Assembly (NCBI RefSeq): GCF_937898475.1
Contig: NZ_CALEJS010000016.1
Location: 248,001-312,000, forward strand
Source: an uncultured Chitinophaga sp.
GTDB taxonomy: Bacteria > Bacteroidota > Bacteroidia > Chitinophagales > Chitinophagaceae
Length of the DNA stretch: 64,000 nt
Direction of reading: 5' to 3'
The number at the start of each line of letters is the position of its first letter. Position 1 is the first letter of the stretch. The notes below the pieces were generated by a model, which did not search any database, was not told where the DNA came from, and worked only from the letters and a program-made list of their open reading frames with translations. Both the position numbers and the translations under genes were made by a program. This document shows positions 25,835 to 33,759 of this stretch, in pieces.

Positions 25835-26744
25835 AGAGCGCAGTTTTCTGAACCTGAGTAATAAATATTTCGTTGATGGTGGGCAGCACTTCCTCAAAGT
25901 GGGTTATAGGTATATCATGGCGGATGAAGTGCTGAAGAATATCGTTGGTAGAGCTGTCTTCACTAAGCTTTACGGTATAGCCCCGTTCATCCTGTTGTAC
26001 AATGGAAAAATGATGGGTAGCCACCTGTGCAAAGTTGGGTATTACGCCCAGCCCTATACGGAAGAGGTCTTGTTTAAAAGCCTGTTTGATCTCCCGCACT
26101 TCACCATCCAGCAACTTGGTACCTTTGTTCACCAGCATAATACGGTCGCATATTTCCTCAACCTGCTCCATACGGTGTGTGCTGAATATGATGGTGGTGC
26201 CATTGCGGCTCAGGTCAAAGATCTCCTGTTTGATCAGATTGGCGTTCAGGGGGTCCAGGCCGGAGAAGGGTTCGTCCAGTATCAGCAGGGCGGGGTCATG
26301 CAGGATGGTGGCAATGAACTGCACTTTTTGCTGCATGCCTTTACTCAGCTCTTCCACCTTCTTATTCCACCAGTTGTTCATATCAAGCTTGGCGAACCAG
26401 TGCTTTACTTTCTCGCGGGCCTCCTTTTCACTCAAGCCTTTCAGCTGCGCAAGGTAAAGCGCCTGTTCGCCAACCTTCATCTTCTTGTACAGGCCCTTTT
26501 CTTCGGGCATATAGCCGATCTGGTGAATATCATGTTCCGGGTTGAAGGGACGGCCGTTAAAGGTAATGTCTCCTTCATCTGGATAAAAGATGCCGGTAAT
26601 CATGCGCAGCAGGGTGGTTTTCCCTGCGCCGTTGGGGCCCAGCAAACCAAAGATGCTGCCCTTCGGGATCACAAAGCTGATATCATCTACTGCTTTGTGC
26701 GTAGCATAGTACTTTTTCAGGTGATTAACCTCCAGTAGATTCAT
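25827..26744 (-). CDS. ABC transporter ATP-binding protein (NatA-like)
   Basis: The protein has 305 residues. Walker A GPNGAGKTT is at 36-44, the signature LSKGMQQK at 133-140 (Lys-Gly-Met in place of the usual LSGGQ, as in many NatA-type proteins) and Walker B LLILDEP at 153-159 followed by FSGLDP. The C-terminal 80 residues form the DUF4162-like extension of this subfamily. It powers the permease encoded immediately downstream. Confidence 0.94.
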   Translation of the reverse strand: MNLLEVNHLKKYYATHKAVDDISFVIPKGSIFGLLGPNGAGKTTLLRMITGIFYPDEGDITFNGRPFNPEHDIHQIGYMPEEKGLYKKMKVGEQALYLAQLKGLSEKEAREKVKHWFAKLDMNNWWNKKVEELSKGMQQKVQFIATILHDPALLILDEPFSGLDPLNANLIKQEIFDLSRNGTTIIFSTHRMEQVEEICDRIMLVNKGTKLLDGEVREIKQAFKQDLFRIGLGVIPNFAQVATHHFSIVQQDERGYTVKLSEDSSTNDILQHFIRHDIPITHFEEVLPTINEIFITQVQKTALYE

Positions 26745-26784
26745 GGCAATAAATGTAAATAATATATGTTAAATGTGAAATACG

Positions 26785-27681
26785 CTAATGCAGTACCGGC
26801 GTTACGGTGTATCCGTTTGCTCTCAGCAGCCTGATAAGACCTTTATCACCTGCCAGGTGACCGGCTCCTACGGCAAAGAAAGTGCTGTGTGCTTTCATCA
26901 TGGCAGGCATTCTTTTCACCCAGTTGGCATTTCTTGTTTCGAGAAGCCAGTAAAGGGCTTCTTTGCTCATACCTTTTTCTTCCGTTACACTTTTATATAC
27001 CTGCTCCAATTCTTCTGTACGGTAATATTGCACCATTTGGACGGTTTCGGTTCTCATTGTTTTCAGATCCAGCGCTGTCAACTGCGTCAGGATGCTGTCG
27101 TCCGGAAAGGCCTTATAAAAATAACCCATTTGTTCTTCCAGGGTTTCCAGGCTATTGACGGTAATATTTTTTGCGACTGCCATCTCTTTAAACTCCGCCT
27201 CATATACTTTCAGGCTATCGCAGGTATAGGAAAGTCTGCCGAGCAGGCTGGTGAGCGCCACCAGTTTATAGTTGTCAAACAGATGCAGCGATATACCTGT
27301 CTGCTGCTGCAACAGCGAATCCATCAGCGCATAACGCTGAGGGGTAAGCCTGGCAGTGAGTGGGGTATCTGCTACCAATGCCTTTTCCATCTGCGCAGCT
27401 ATTGACGGATCAAACATATCAATTTCAAGCACGAGCTGCGAAGTCTGGTCAAACGCATTCCTGATCTTGTCAGCCATGCGAAAGTCGTTCCCGCAGATCA
27501 TGTGTATGGTGCCATAGAGATAAGAGGGAGCAGGAAGTCCATTGCCACTTATTTTCCAGAGCAGCGAGCGCTCCAGCGGGGCGGTTTGTGCAGAAATATT
27601 GTCCGGGGATAAACCCGCACAGATAATCAGCGCCAGTACTATTTTCTTAACTAAGCGATGCATCATGGGCTTTTTCTTCAT
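26785..27681 (-). CDS. TraB/GumN family protein
   Basis: The protein has 298 residues from the ATG at 27679-27681 (MKKKPMMHRLVKKIVLAL). The longer in-frame start at 27807 would overlap the upstream gene by 98 bases and lacks a signal, so I prefer the shorter one. A signal peptide ends near NISAQ. The two family motifs are LYGTIHMICGNDFRM near the N-terminus and FAVGAGHLAGDKGLIRLL at the C-terminus, with conserved Gly-x-x-His in each. TraB/GumN proteins are putative metal-dependent hydrolases of the Tiki-like fold. The target is unknown. It lies 28 bases downstream of the FAD protein gene. Confidence 0.88.
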   Translation of the reverse strand: MKKKPMMHRLVKKIVLALIICAGLSPDNISAQTAPLERSLLWKISGNGLPAPSYLYGTIHMICGNDFRMADKIRNAFDQTSQLVLEIDMFDPSIAAQMEKALVADTPLTARLTPQRYALMDSLLQQQTGISLHLFDNYKLVALTSLLGRLSYTCDSLKVYEAEFKEMAVAKNITVNSLETLEEQMGYFYKAFPDDSILTQLTALDLKTMRTETVQMVQYYRTEELEQVYKSVTEEKGMSKEALYWLLETRNANWVKRMPAMMKAHSTFFAVGAGHLAGDKGLIRLLRANGYTVTPVLH

Positions 27682-27709
27682 TATATCAGTATAAGGATCA
27701 ACTGCTTTG

Positions 27710-29278
27710 TTACAGGGCAGGTTTGAAAAACCGTATAGCCGCATCTGCCACCCGCTCACCGTCCATTGCGGCAGAAACGATGCCGCCTGCATAACCTGCG
27801 CCTTCACCGCAGGGATATAATCCTTTCACCTGCGGATGCATCAGCGTATCCGGGTCACGGGGAATGCGCACAGGAGAAGACGTGCGGGATTCTGTTGCTA
27901 CAAGGATAGCTTCATCTGTATAATATCCTTTCATCTTGCGGCCAAAGGCCTTGAAGGCCTCCGCCAACCTGTCAGACACGGCAGCCGGTAATACCTGCCG
28001 CAGATCTGTGCTGTGTACACCGGGTACATAGGAGCAGCCGGGTAATGTGGCAGACACTTTTCCCTTCACGAAATCTGTCATCCGCTGCGCCGGCGCAACA
28101 AACTTACCGCCCCCTGCCTGGTAGGCCTGCCGTTCTACCATTTGCTGGTAGTACATGGCGGCCAGCGGACCTTTGTCTGCAAATGGCGCAAAGTCTGTTT
28201 CATCTACTGTAACCACCATACCCGAATTAGCGTAGGGGTTATTACGTTTGGAAGGCGACCATCCGTTCACTACCAGCTCTCCCGGATTGGTAGCAGCGGG
28301 TGCAATAATGCCACCCGGGCACATACAAAATGAGAATACTCCCCTGCCTGCTACCTGTTCTACCAGGCTGTAGCTGGCGGGCGGCAGAAAATCTCCTCTC
28401 AGCGCACAGTGGTATTGTGCGCTGTCTATCAGGCTTTGCGGGTGTTCCACCCGTACGCCCAATGCAAACGCCTTCGCTTCTATTGTTATTTGTTGCTGAT
28501 GCAACATTTCGAAGATGTCCCTGGCTGAGTGGCCGGTGGCCAGTATTACCTGTTGTGCCTTATAATTATTACCGGCAGCTGTCTGCACGCCTGTAACCCT
28601 GCCGTCATCAATCAACAGGCTGTTTACCTTTTCATTAAAATGCACTTCCCCTCCCGAGGCAATGATCTGTTCCCTCATAGCGGTGATAATATGCGGCAGT
28701 TTATTAGTACCTATGTGCGGGTGGGCTTCATATAATATTCTTTCTGCAGCGCCGAAGTGTACAAAGATGCCAAGTATGCGATTCACATCTCCGCGTTTGG
28801 TAGACCGCGTATATAACTTACCATCTGAGTAGGTGCCTGCGCCGCCTTCGCCAAAACAATAGTTGGACTCGGGGTTCACTTCTCCCTGTTTGTTCAGCGC
28901 TGCCAGGTCGCGGCGGCGTGTACGAACGTCCCGCCCGCGCTCCAGCACTATGGGTTTTATACCGGATGTTATCAGGCGCAGTGCCGCAAACAGTCCTGCC
29001 GGACCCGCGCCGATGATCAGCACCTGTGGAGCGCTCGCAGGCAATATGTCATATTTGGGAATAATACGTTCCCGTTCATGAAAAGGTTCATTCACAAACA
29101 CCTTGAGTGTCAATATAAAATATACCTGACGGGAACGTGCGTCGATAGAGCGTTTAAGAATATGGAAGCCTGTAATGTCCTTAATACGTACGCCTAATGC
29201 CGTAGCCGCCTGCCGGGTAATGGCAGTATCTGAAGCCGCTTCCTGCGGTGGGAGTTTAAGAGAGAGCTGTTGTATCAT
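27710..29278 (-). CDS. FAD-dependent dehydrogenase (COG2509 type)
   Basis: The protein has 522 residues. A small N-terminal domain (about 1-85) is followed by the dinucleotide-binding motif IIGAGPAGLFAALRL and LERGRDV. The segment CFGEGGAGTYSDGKLYTR and the C-terminal CGEGAGYAGGIVSAAMDG are hallmarks of this conserved uncharacterised flavoprotein group. The reaction is not established; a role in oxidising a small metabolite has been assumed only from the fold. An exact TATCTTTG box lies 30 bases upstream. Confidence 0.9.
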   Translation of the reverse strand: MIQQLSLKLPPQEAASDTAITRQAATALGVRIKDITGFHILKRSIDARSRQVYFILTLKVFVNEPFHERERIIPKYDILPASAPQVLIIGAGPAGLFAALRLITSGIKPIVLERGRDVRTRRRDLAALNKQGEVNPESNYCFGEGGAGTYSDGKLYTRSTKRGDVNRILGIFVHFGAAERILYEAHPHIGTNKLPHIITAMREQIIASGGEVHFNEKVNSLLIDDGRVTGVQTAAGNNYKAQQVILATGHSARDIFEMLHQQQITIEAKAFALGVRVEHPQSLIDSAQYHCALRGDFLPPASYSLVEQVAGRGVFSFCMCPGGIIAPAATNPGELVVNGWSPSKRNNPYANSGMVVTVDETDFAPFADKGPLAAMYYQQMVERQAYQAGGGKFVAPAQRMTDFVKGKVSATLPGCSYVPGVHSTDLRQVLPAAVSDRLAEAFKAFGRKMKGYYTDEAILVATESRTSSPVRIPRDPDTLMHPQVKGLYPCGEGAGYAGGIVSAAMDGERVADAAIRFFKPAL

Positions 29279-29307
29279 GCAGGTTAGGTATTTATCCTAA
29301 AACACTG

Positions 29308-29315
29308 CAAAGATA
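29308..29315 (-). promoter_or_regulatory. -7 box for FAD dehydrogenase gene
   Basis: Read leftward this is TATCTTTG followed by CAG, an exact TAnnTTTG match. It places a transcript start about 23 bases before the ATG at 29278. No good -33 TTTG is seen. Confidence 0.4.
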
Positions 29316-29316
29316 A

Positions 29317-29347
29317 AGGTCACCACGCATTTCCAGCATGGTGACCT
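29317..29347 (-). terminator. Terminator hairpin after DUF3127 gene
   Basis: A 9-bp perfect stem (AGGTCACCA, 29317-29325, with TGGTGACCT, 29339-29347) has a 13-base loop and is followed leftward by UUUAUCUUUG. It lies 26 bases past the stop of the DUF3127 gene and directly abuts the -7 box of the next gene. Confidence 0.65.
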
Positions 29348-29372
29348 CCATAACTTTATTGGACCTTCCTAA

Positions 29373-29759
29373 TCAGAAGGGCAGATCGTCTGTGGTATCC
29401 TGGGAAGCAGGCACTTCCTGGGATGTGTTGTAGTTAGGCATGCGGTCTGCACCGGGAGCAGCACCAGCCACTACAGACTCCATACGCCATGCGTCGAGGT
29501 TGGTGATATAATTCACTTTACCCTCTTTTTCCCAGCGGGTTCCTTTTATATTAAAGTATACTTTTACGGTTTCGCCCTCATTAAAACGGTCTACTATGCT
29601 GGTGCGGTCTTGTACGCACTGGAACTTTATATAGTTATTTATAATACGGCCGTTGATATCATCAGACTTCTCTATCACGAACTCCCTTGTTTTGAAGGTT
29701 TCGCTGCGTTGCACCGTATTATACTTCACGATTAACTTTCCTATGATTTCAAAACTCAT
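29373..29759 (-). CDS. DUF3127 protein with SSB-like acidic C-terminus
   Basis: The protein has 128 residues and is predicted to be a small OB-fold-like beta-barrel (FEIIGKLIVKYNTV, FVIEKSD, YIKFQCVQDRTSIVD, VKVYFNIKGTRWE, YITNLDAWRME). It matches the Bacteroidota-specific DUF3127 family. A flexible tail runs from about residue 98 and ends in DTTDDLPF. This closely resembles the DDDIPF tip of single-stranded DNA-binding proteins, the docking peptide for many replication and repair enzymes. It is divergent from dnaA. A role at single-stranded DNA is an inference from fold, tail and position. It is not the cell's classical SSB, since it lacks the aromatic DNA-binding pattern I would expect. Confidence 0.85.
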   Translation of the reverse strand: MSFEIIGKLIVKYNTVQRSETFKTREFVIEKSDDINGRIINNYIKFQCVQDRTSIVDRFNEGETVKVYFNIKGTRWEKEGKVNYITNLDAWRMESVVAGAAPGADRMPNYNTSQEVPASQDTTDDLPF

Positions 29760-29789
29760 AAAAATAATTTTTTAACTATTCAGATGCGC

Positions 29790-29797
29790 CAAAGATA
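29790..29797 (-). promoter_or_regulatory. -7 box for DUF3127 gene
   Basis: Read leftward this is TATCTTTG, an exact TAnnTTTG match, ending 31 bases from the ATG at 29759. The -33 region is poor. Confidence 0.4.
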
Positions 29798-29932
29798 GGC
29801 TTTTGAAAGGATTGTCGTAAAATAAATTTTTCACAGGATGTGCACGTGCCGCGCTTGCATATAATAAATTTGCACGGTATTTGATACATGAAGTGCAATT
29901 TTTTTTAATGCAGATACTAACATAGTTTTGCA

Positions 29933-29940
29933 CGCTCGTT
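29933..29940 (+). promoter_or_regulatory. Possible distal dnaA -7 box
   Basis: TAGTTTTG matches TAnnTTTG and is followed by CACG. A similar TAAATTTGCACG lies at 29865-29876. Use for dnaA would give a leader of more than 350 bases, so this is only a candidate. Confidence 0.25.
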
Positions 29941-30308
29941 TAACGTTGTTAACGACGAATCAACAATCAGGAAAAGACCATATTATTTTATCGTTCTAGT
30001 ATACATATCTATGGTAAAAGGGTTAATCAAAATTAGAAGCAACTGTATATCAGATCAGTGTATTTTACCTTTATTACGTTAGTGTAAAACCCAACAGTGA
30101 TAACACTTAGAACGAGGTAAACAGGGGCAAAAAACAGGGAGACAAAAACTGTAATGAGAGGGAGATAAACAAGGGGAGATAAATTTTTTTTTTCAACATT
30201 TTCTACAGATATTCGTCGTCCTGTCTGAAAGTTTTTCAACATCCACCGTTGGGAAATTTTGAATTCGAGAACATCCTTAATTAAAAACAAATAATTTTTT
30301 ATTGCTCA

Positions 30309-31742
30309 ATGAATAAAACTTGCGAACAAGTTTGGGAAAGGTGTCTTAATATAATTAGGGATATTGTGGAATGGCAGCCATTTAAGACCTGGTTTGAACC
30401 AATTAAGCCCATCAAACTTGAAAACAATGTTTTAACCATACAGGTGCCGAGCCAGTTTTTTTATGAGTATCTGGAAGAACACTATGTAGGATTGTTAGGA
30501 AAAACTATCAAACGGGAATTAGGGAAAGAAGCAAGACTGGAGTACAGGATCGTAGTAGAGAACGGCACACCGCATCAACACCCCAAAACGGTGAATATGC
30601 CTACCCAGTTCACAAAGCCCCAGAAAGACAGTGAGGTGGATTTTCCGTTGACTATACAGAACCCGGTAAAGAATCCCTTTGTTATCCCAGGGATCAAACG
30701 TGTACAGATTGATTCACAACTCAATCCAAACTATACTTTTGATTCTTTTATAGAAGGAGATTGTAACCGCGTAGCCCGCAGGGCCGGTAAAACTGTTTCG
30801 GAAAAACCCGGTGGAACTTCTTTTAACCCCCTGGTAGTTTATGGTGGAGTTGGCCTTGGAAAAACACATCTTGCACAGGCAATCGGCAATGAGGTTAAAC
30901 GTGTACATCCCAACAAAGCTGTACTGTACGTTAGCGCAGAAAAATTCATCAACCAGTTCATCGATCACTCCAAGAACAGTATCATCAACGACTTTATTCA
31001 CTTTTACCAGTTAATAGATGTACTGATCGTAGATGATATCCAGTTCTTTGCCCGCGCAGAAAAAACGCAGGACGCATTCTTTGCCATCTTTAACCATCTT
31101 CATCAATCCGGCAAACAGCTGATCCTTACTTCAGACAAACCGCCGAAAGACCTGGATGGTTTGCAGGAAAGACTGCTGAGCCGTTTCCGCTGGGGACTGA
31201 GCGCAGACATGCAGCTGCCTGATTTTGAGACACGCATGGAGATACTGGAGATGAAGATGCGTAACGATGGATTGGAGATGCCAAAAGAAGTGATCAAGTA
31301 TGTAGCTTACAACATTCAAAGCAACGTACGTGAACTCGAAGGCGCACTGATCTCCCTGCTCGCACAATCTTCCCTGAACCGGAAAGAAATTGACCTTGAG
31401 CTGGCTAAGCGCGTGTTAAAGTCTTTTGTTAAAACATCTTCCAAAGAGATTACAATTGAAAGCATACAGAAAATGGTATGCGAGTATTTTGATGTCCCTT
31501 ACGATAAGCTGCTGCAGAAAACACGTAAGCGCGAAATTGTACAGGCACGACAGATTACCATGTACTTAGCAAAATCTTTTACAAAAAACTCTTTAAAAAC
31601 CATCGGCGAACATTTTGGCGGACGCGATCATACTACCGTGATCCACTCCTGCCAAACCGTCAAAGACCTGATGGATACAGATATTACTTTTCGCGACAGC
31701 GTGATCGAATTACAACAGAAAGTACAGCTGGCCGCTATGTAA
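30309..31742 (+). CDS. dnaA: Chromosomal replication initiator protein DnaA
   Basis: The protein has 477 residues. Domain I covers about 1-85 (CEQVWERCLNIIRD, FKTWFEPIKPI). A linker follows, then the AAA+ domain with Walker A GGVGLGKTH (about 179-187) and Walker B VLIVDDIQFF. The C-terminal domain IV ends with the DnaA signature GGRDHTTVIHSC, which binds DnaA boxes. It opens the origin and loads the helicase. A strong terminator follows at 31810-31844. Confidence 0.98.
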   Translation: MNKTCEQVWERCLNIIRDIVEWQPFKTWFEPIKPIKLENNVLTIQVPSQFFYEYLEEHYVGLLGKTIKRELGKEARLEYRIVVENGTPHQHPKTVNMPTQFTKPQKDSEVDFPLTIQNPVKNPFVIPGIKRVQIDSQLNPNYTFDSFIEGDCNRVARRAGKTVSEKPGGTSFNPLVVYGGVGLGKTHLAQAIGNEVKRVHPNKAVLYVSAEKFINQFIDHSKNSIINDFIHFYQLIDVLIVDDIQFFARAEKTQDAFFAIFNHLHQSGKQLILTSDKPPKDLDGLQERLLSRFRWGLSADMQLPDFETRMEILEMKMRNDGLEMPKEVIKYVAYNIQSNVRELEGALISLLAQSSLNRKEIDLELAKRVLKSFVKTSSKEITIESIQKMVCEYFDVPYDKLLQKTRKREIVQARQITMYLAKSFTKNSLKTIGEHFGGRDHTTVIHSCQTVKDLMDTDITFRDSVIELQQKVQLAAM

Positions 31743-31809
31743 GGCTGGTATCACTTCATCAACAGTTTGCTTCCCTCTGAAGAAAATAACCCTGTGAACC
31801 TTATTAATG

Positions 31810-31844
31810 AAAATGTCCTGGTCTATTACCAGGACATTTTTTTT
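31810..31844 (+). terminator. Rho-independent terminator after dnaA
   Basis: A 12-bp stem (AAAATGTCCTGG, 31810-31821, with CCAGGACATTTT, 31829-31840) with a 7-base loop is followed by a T-run to 31844. It lies 68 bases past the dnaA stop. Confidence 0.92.
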
Positions 31845-31949
31845 ATTAGTTTAGTGGCCAGGAAGATATTACCACAGGAAACAACAGACTGGCTATCGGT
31901 TTAACAATTTGATAAATTCCACTATTAGCAATTCATTCGGGACAACCAA

Positions 31950-31957
31950 TAACTTTG
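31950..31957 (+). promoter_or_regulatory. -7 box for ECF sigma gene
   Basis: TAACTTTG is an exact TAnnTTTG match 18 bases before the ATG at 31976. No good -33 TTTG is seen at the usual distance. Confidence 0.35.
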
Positions 31958-31975
31958 AGGCGGGTAATAGCCAAT

Positions 31976-32527
31976 ATGCAATACCACAGTACAATATGGG
32001 ACAAGGTAAGGCAGGGAAACGAAGCAGCGTTCCGCCAGCTGTTTGAAGAACAGTGGGAAACCCTCTTCACCTATGCCTGTAAAATACTAAAGGACCAGGA
32101 ACAGGCACAGGATATCACGCAGGCATTGTTTATGCACCTTTGGGAAAAGCACGCCGCACTTCCACCTGTAGCGGCCGTAACTCCTTACCTTCGTCATGCA
32201 CTACGCAATCGCCTGCTGAACGCCATCCGTGATCAACATGTATATGAACGCCATGTTGATATTTTCCGGCAAGCCGCACTGGAAAGCGATAATTCCCTGA
32301 TGGATGGCTTACACCTGAAGGAAACCGAACAGCAACTACTCCGGTCTATCAACACACTGCCGGATAAAATGAAGAATGTATTCTACCTGCACCGTATTGA
32401 AAACCTGTCTGTAGCCGAAATAGCCGCACGCACCGGGTCTTCTGAACAAACCATCCGAAATCAACTGAATACTGCTTTACAGCGCCTGAGAACCAAATGG
32501 AATTCCATTAGCTGGTTACTCTTCTGA
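31976..32527 (+). CDS. RNA polymerase sigma-70 factor, ECF subfamily (SusC/FecR-linked)
   Basis: The protein has 183 residues from the ATG at 31976 (MQYHSTIWDKVRQGNE); a TTG 21 bases upstream is less likely. Region 2 covers about 10-80 (FRQLFEEQWETLFTYA, DITQALFMHLWEK) and region 4 about 115-175 (LNTLPDKMKNVFYLHRIENL, VAEIAARTGSSEQTIRNQL in the DNA-binding helix). It belongs to the Bacteroidota ECF group that pairs with FecR-type anti-sigma factors and TonB receptors with STN domains. The FecR gene follows 147 bases later, and the STN-containing SusC after that. It is expected to drive the SusC/SusD/phosphatase genes. Confidence 0.94.
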   Translation: MQYHSTIWDKVRQGNEAAFRQLFEEQWETLFTYACKILKDQEQAQDITQALFMHLWEKHAALPPVAAVTPYLRHALRNRLLNAIRDQHVYERHVDIFRQAALESDNSLMDGLHLKETEQQLLRSINTLPDKMKNVFYLHRIENLSVAEIAARTGSSEQTIRNQLNTALQRLRTKWNSISWLLF

Positions 32528-32674
32528 GGTTGATGGGTTATATTCCGGTATAGTAGGCCCGGCTTTGGATCGGGACCCAATAAATAACACGTAATATTAC
32601 CAAATTGTTAAGCAAATTTTAAAATAGTTATTTCCTTCCGCTGCGGTGTCTATTATATAAACGAGAACTGCATA

Positions 32675-33637
32675 GTGGACAGATCTACCCTGTTACATTT
32701 AATTGAAAAATTCCGCCGGGGCCAATGCACCGCGGCAGAAGAACAGCTGCTGCACAGATGGCTGGACCTCCTGGAACAGGATGCCGGCAGCTATTTCCCC
32801 CTCTCCGCCGAAGAAAAACGGCGTATCCGCAGTAACATGCTAAAGCATATCTTTCCGCTCAGCGAACCAGCGCCCCGCCGCGTGTTCTTCCGTACCTGGA
32901 TGAAGGTGGCAGCCGTGCTGCTGCCACTGGTAGCCGCAGGCGCCTATTACCTGTGGCAGCCTGCCGGTAACCGGCACAACGGCTGGCTTACCCAACAGAA
33001 TCAAACCGCACAGGTGCAGCAGTTCAAACTGCCCGACAGCTCACTCGTTATACTGGGCGCACATACCACCATTCGTTTCCCGGCAAAATATACCGGGCCT
33101 GAAAGGATCGTAAAACTACTAGGGGGAAAAGCCTTCTTCAACGTGCGCAGCCTCCCGCAACAGCCTTTCATAGTGGAAAGCAATGGTATCCGCACTACCG
33201 TTTTGGGCACTTCCTTCTCAGTAGCATCCTATAAAGAGCTATATGCCTGCCGGGTAACCGTAATGACAGGCAGGGTGAAAGTTCATACCGGTAGTAATAA
33301 TTATAGTGTGCTCAATCCTGCGGAACGTATCACCATCCCCGGCGGAAAAACACCCGTTCTGCGGGACACCATCTCCCTGGCAGACAATATGGCCTGGACC
33401 AGGGGAGAGATCGTGCTGCGCAATGCCAGCCTGCAGGAATTGATACAGATGTTACGTGAACAGTATGCAGTGAACACCAGCACCAGCCTGGATATCAGCG
33501 AAGGAAGCTATACCCTTCGCCTCCCGGCCAATATGCCCTTACGCGGGGTGCTGGACGTAATTGAAAAAATCAGTTATAAACCAAAAATCCACTTTACTAT
33601 GGAGAACAACCAGCTATCCATTCATCAACGCCAATAG
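32675..33637 (+). CDS. FecR family anti-sigma factor
   Basis: The protein has 320 residues and starts at GTG 32675 (MDRSTLLHLIEKFRRGQCT), matching the usual FecR N-terminus, which binds the sigma factor. One transmembrane helix covers about 76-94. The periplasmic FecR domain runs from about 107 to 200 (FKLPDSSLVILGAHTTIRF, FFNVRSLPQQPFIVES, VLGTSFSVASY) and the C-terminal DUF4974/STN-like part from about 240 to 318 (LQELIQMLREQY). It should receive a signal from the STN domain of the downstream SusC and release the sigma factor. The order sigma, FecR, SusC, SusD is the canonical one. Confidence 0.94.
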   Translation: MDRSTLLHLIEKFRRGQCTAAEEQLLHRWLDLLEQDAGSYFPLSAEEKRRIRSNMLKHIFPLSEPAPRRVFFRTWMKVAAVLLPLVAAGAYYLWQPAGNRHNGWLTQQNQTAQVQQFKLPDSSLVILGAHTTIRFPAKYTGPERIVKLLGGKAFFNVRSLPQQPFIVESNGIRTTVLGTSFSVASYKELYACRVTVMTGRVKVHTGSNNYSVLNPAERITIPGGKTPVLRDTISLADNMAWTRGEIVLRNASLQELIQMLREQYAVNTSTSLDISEGSYTLRLPANMPLRGVLDVIEKISYKPKIHFTMENNQLSIHQRQ

Positions 33638-33759
33638 TTTGACAGTATAAGCTATTAGCCGCAGTCATCACACATCATTAATCATTATCTGAAGCTCTTA
33701 GCGGTAAAAACAATTGCTAAATGCTAAAGACAATGTCATGTCCTTTAACAATTATCAAT

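Larger units (their letters stand above)
29760..30308. other. dnaA upstream region with degenerate DnaA-box-like repeats
   Basis: These 549 AT-rich bases lie between DUF3127 and dnaA. Two abutting 9-mers, TTTTCAACA (30190-30198) and TTTTCTACA (30199-30207), a second TTTTCAACA (30233-30241) and TTTTTCACA (29828-29836) each differ from the DnaA box TTATCCACA at two positions. Three TGCACG words occur at 29841, 29871 and 29939. No exact DnaA box is present. A start region for replication or a dnaA autoregulatory region is possible. Confidence 0.35.

Noticed and set aside
30033..30290. An 85-residue leftward frame with two hydrophobic stretches upstream of dnaA
   Set aside because: It lies in very AT-rich non-coding DNA, covers the DnaA-box-like repeats and has no recognisable family or promoter.
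29760..30308. Canonical DnaA boxes
   Set aside because: No exact TTATCCACA is present on either strand; only two-mismatch words were found and these are reported as candidates.
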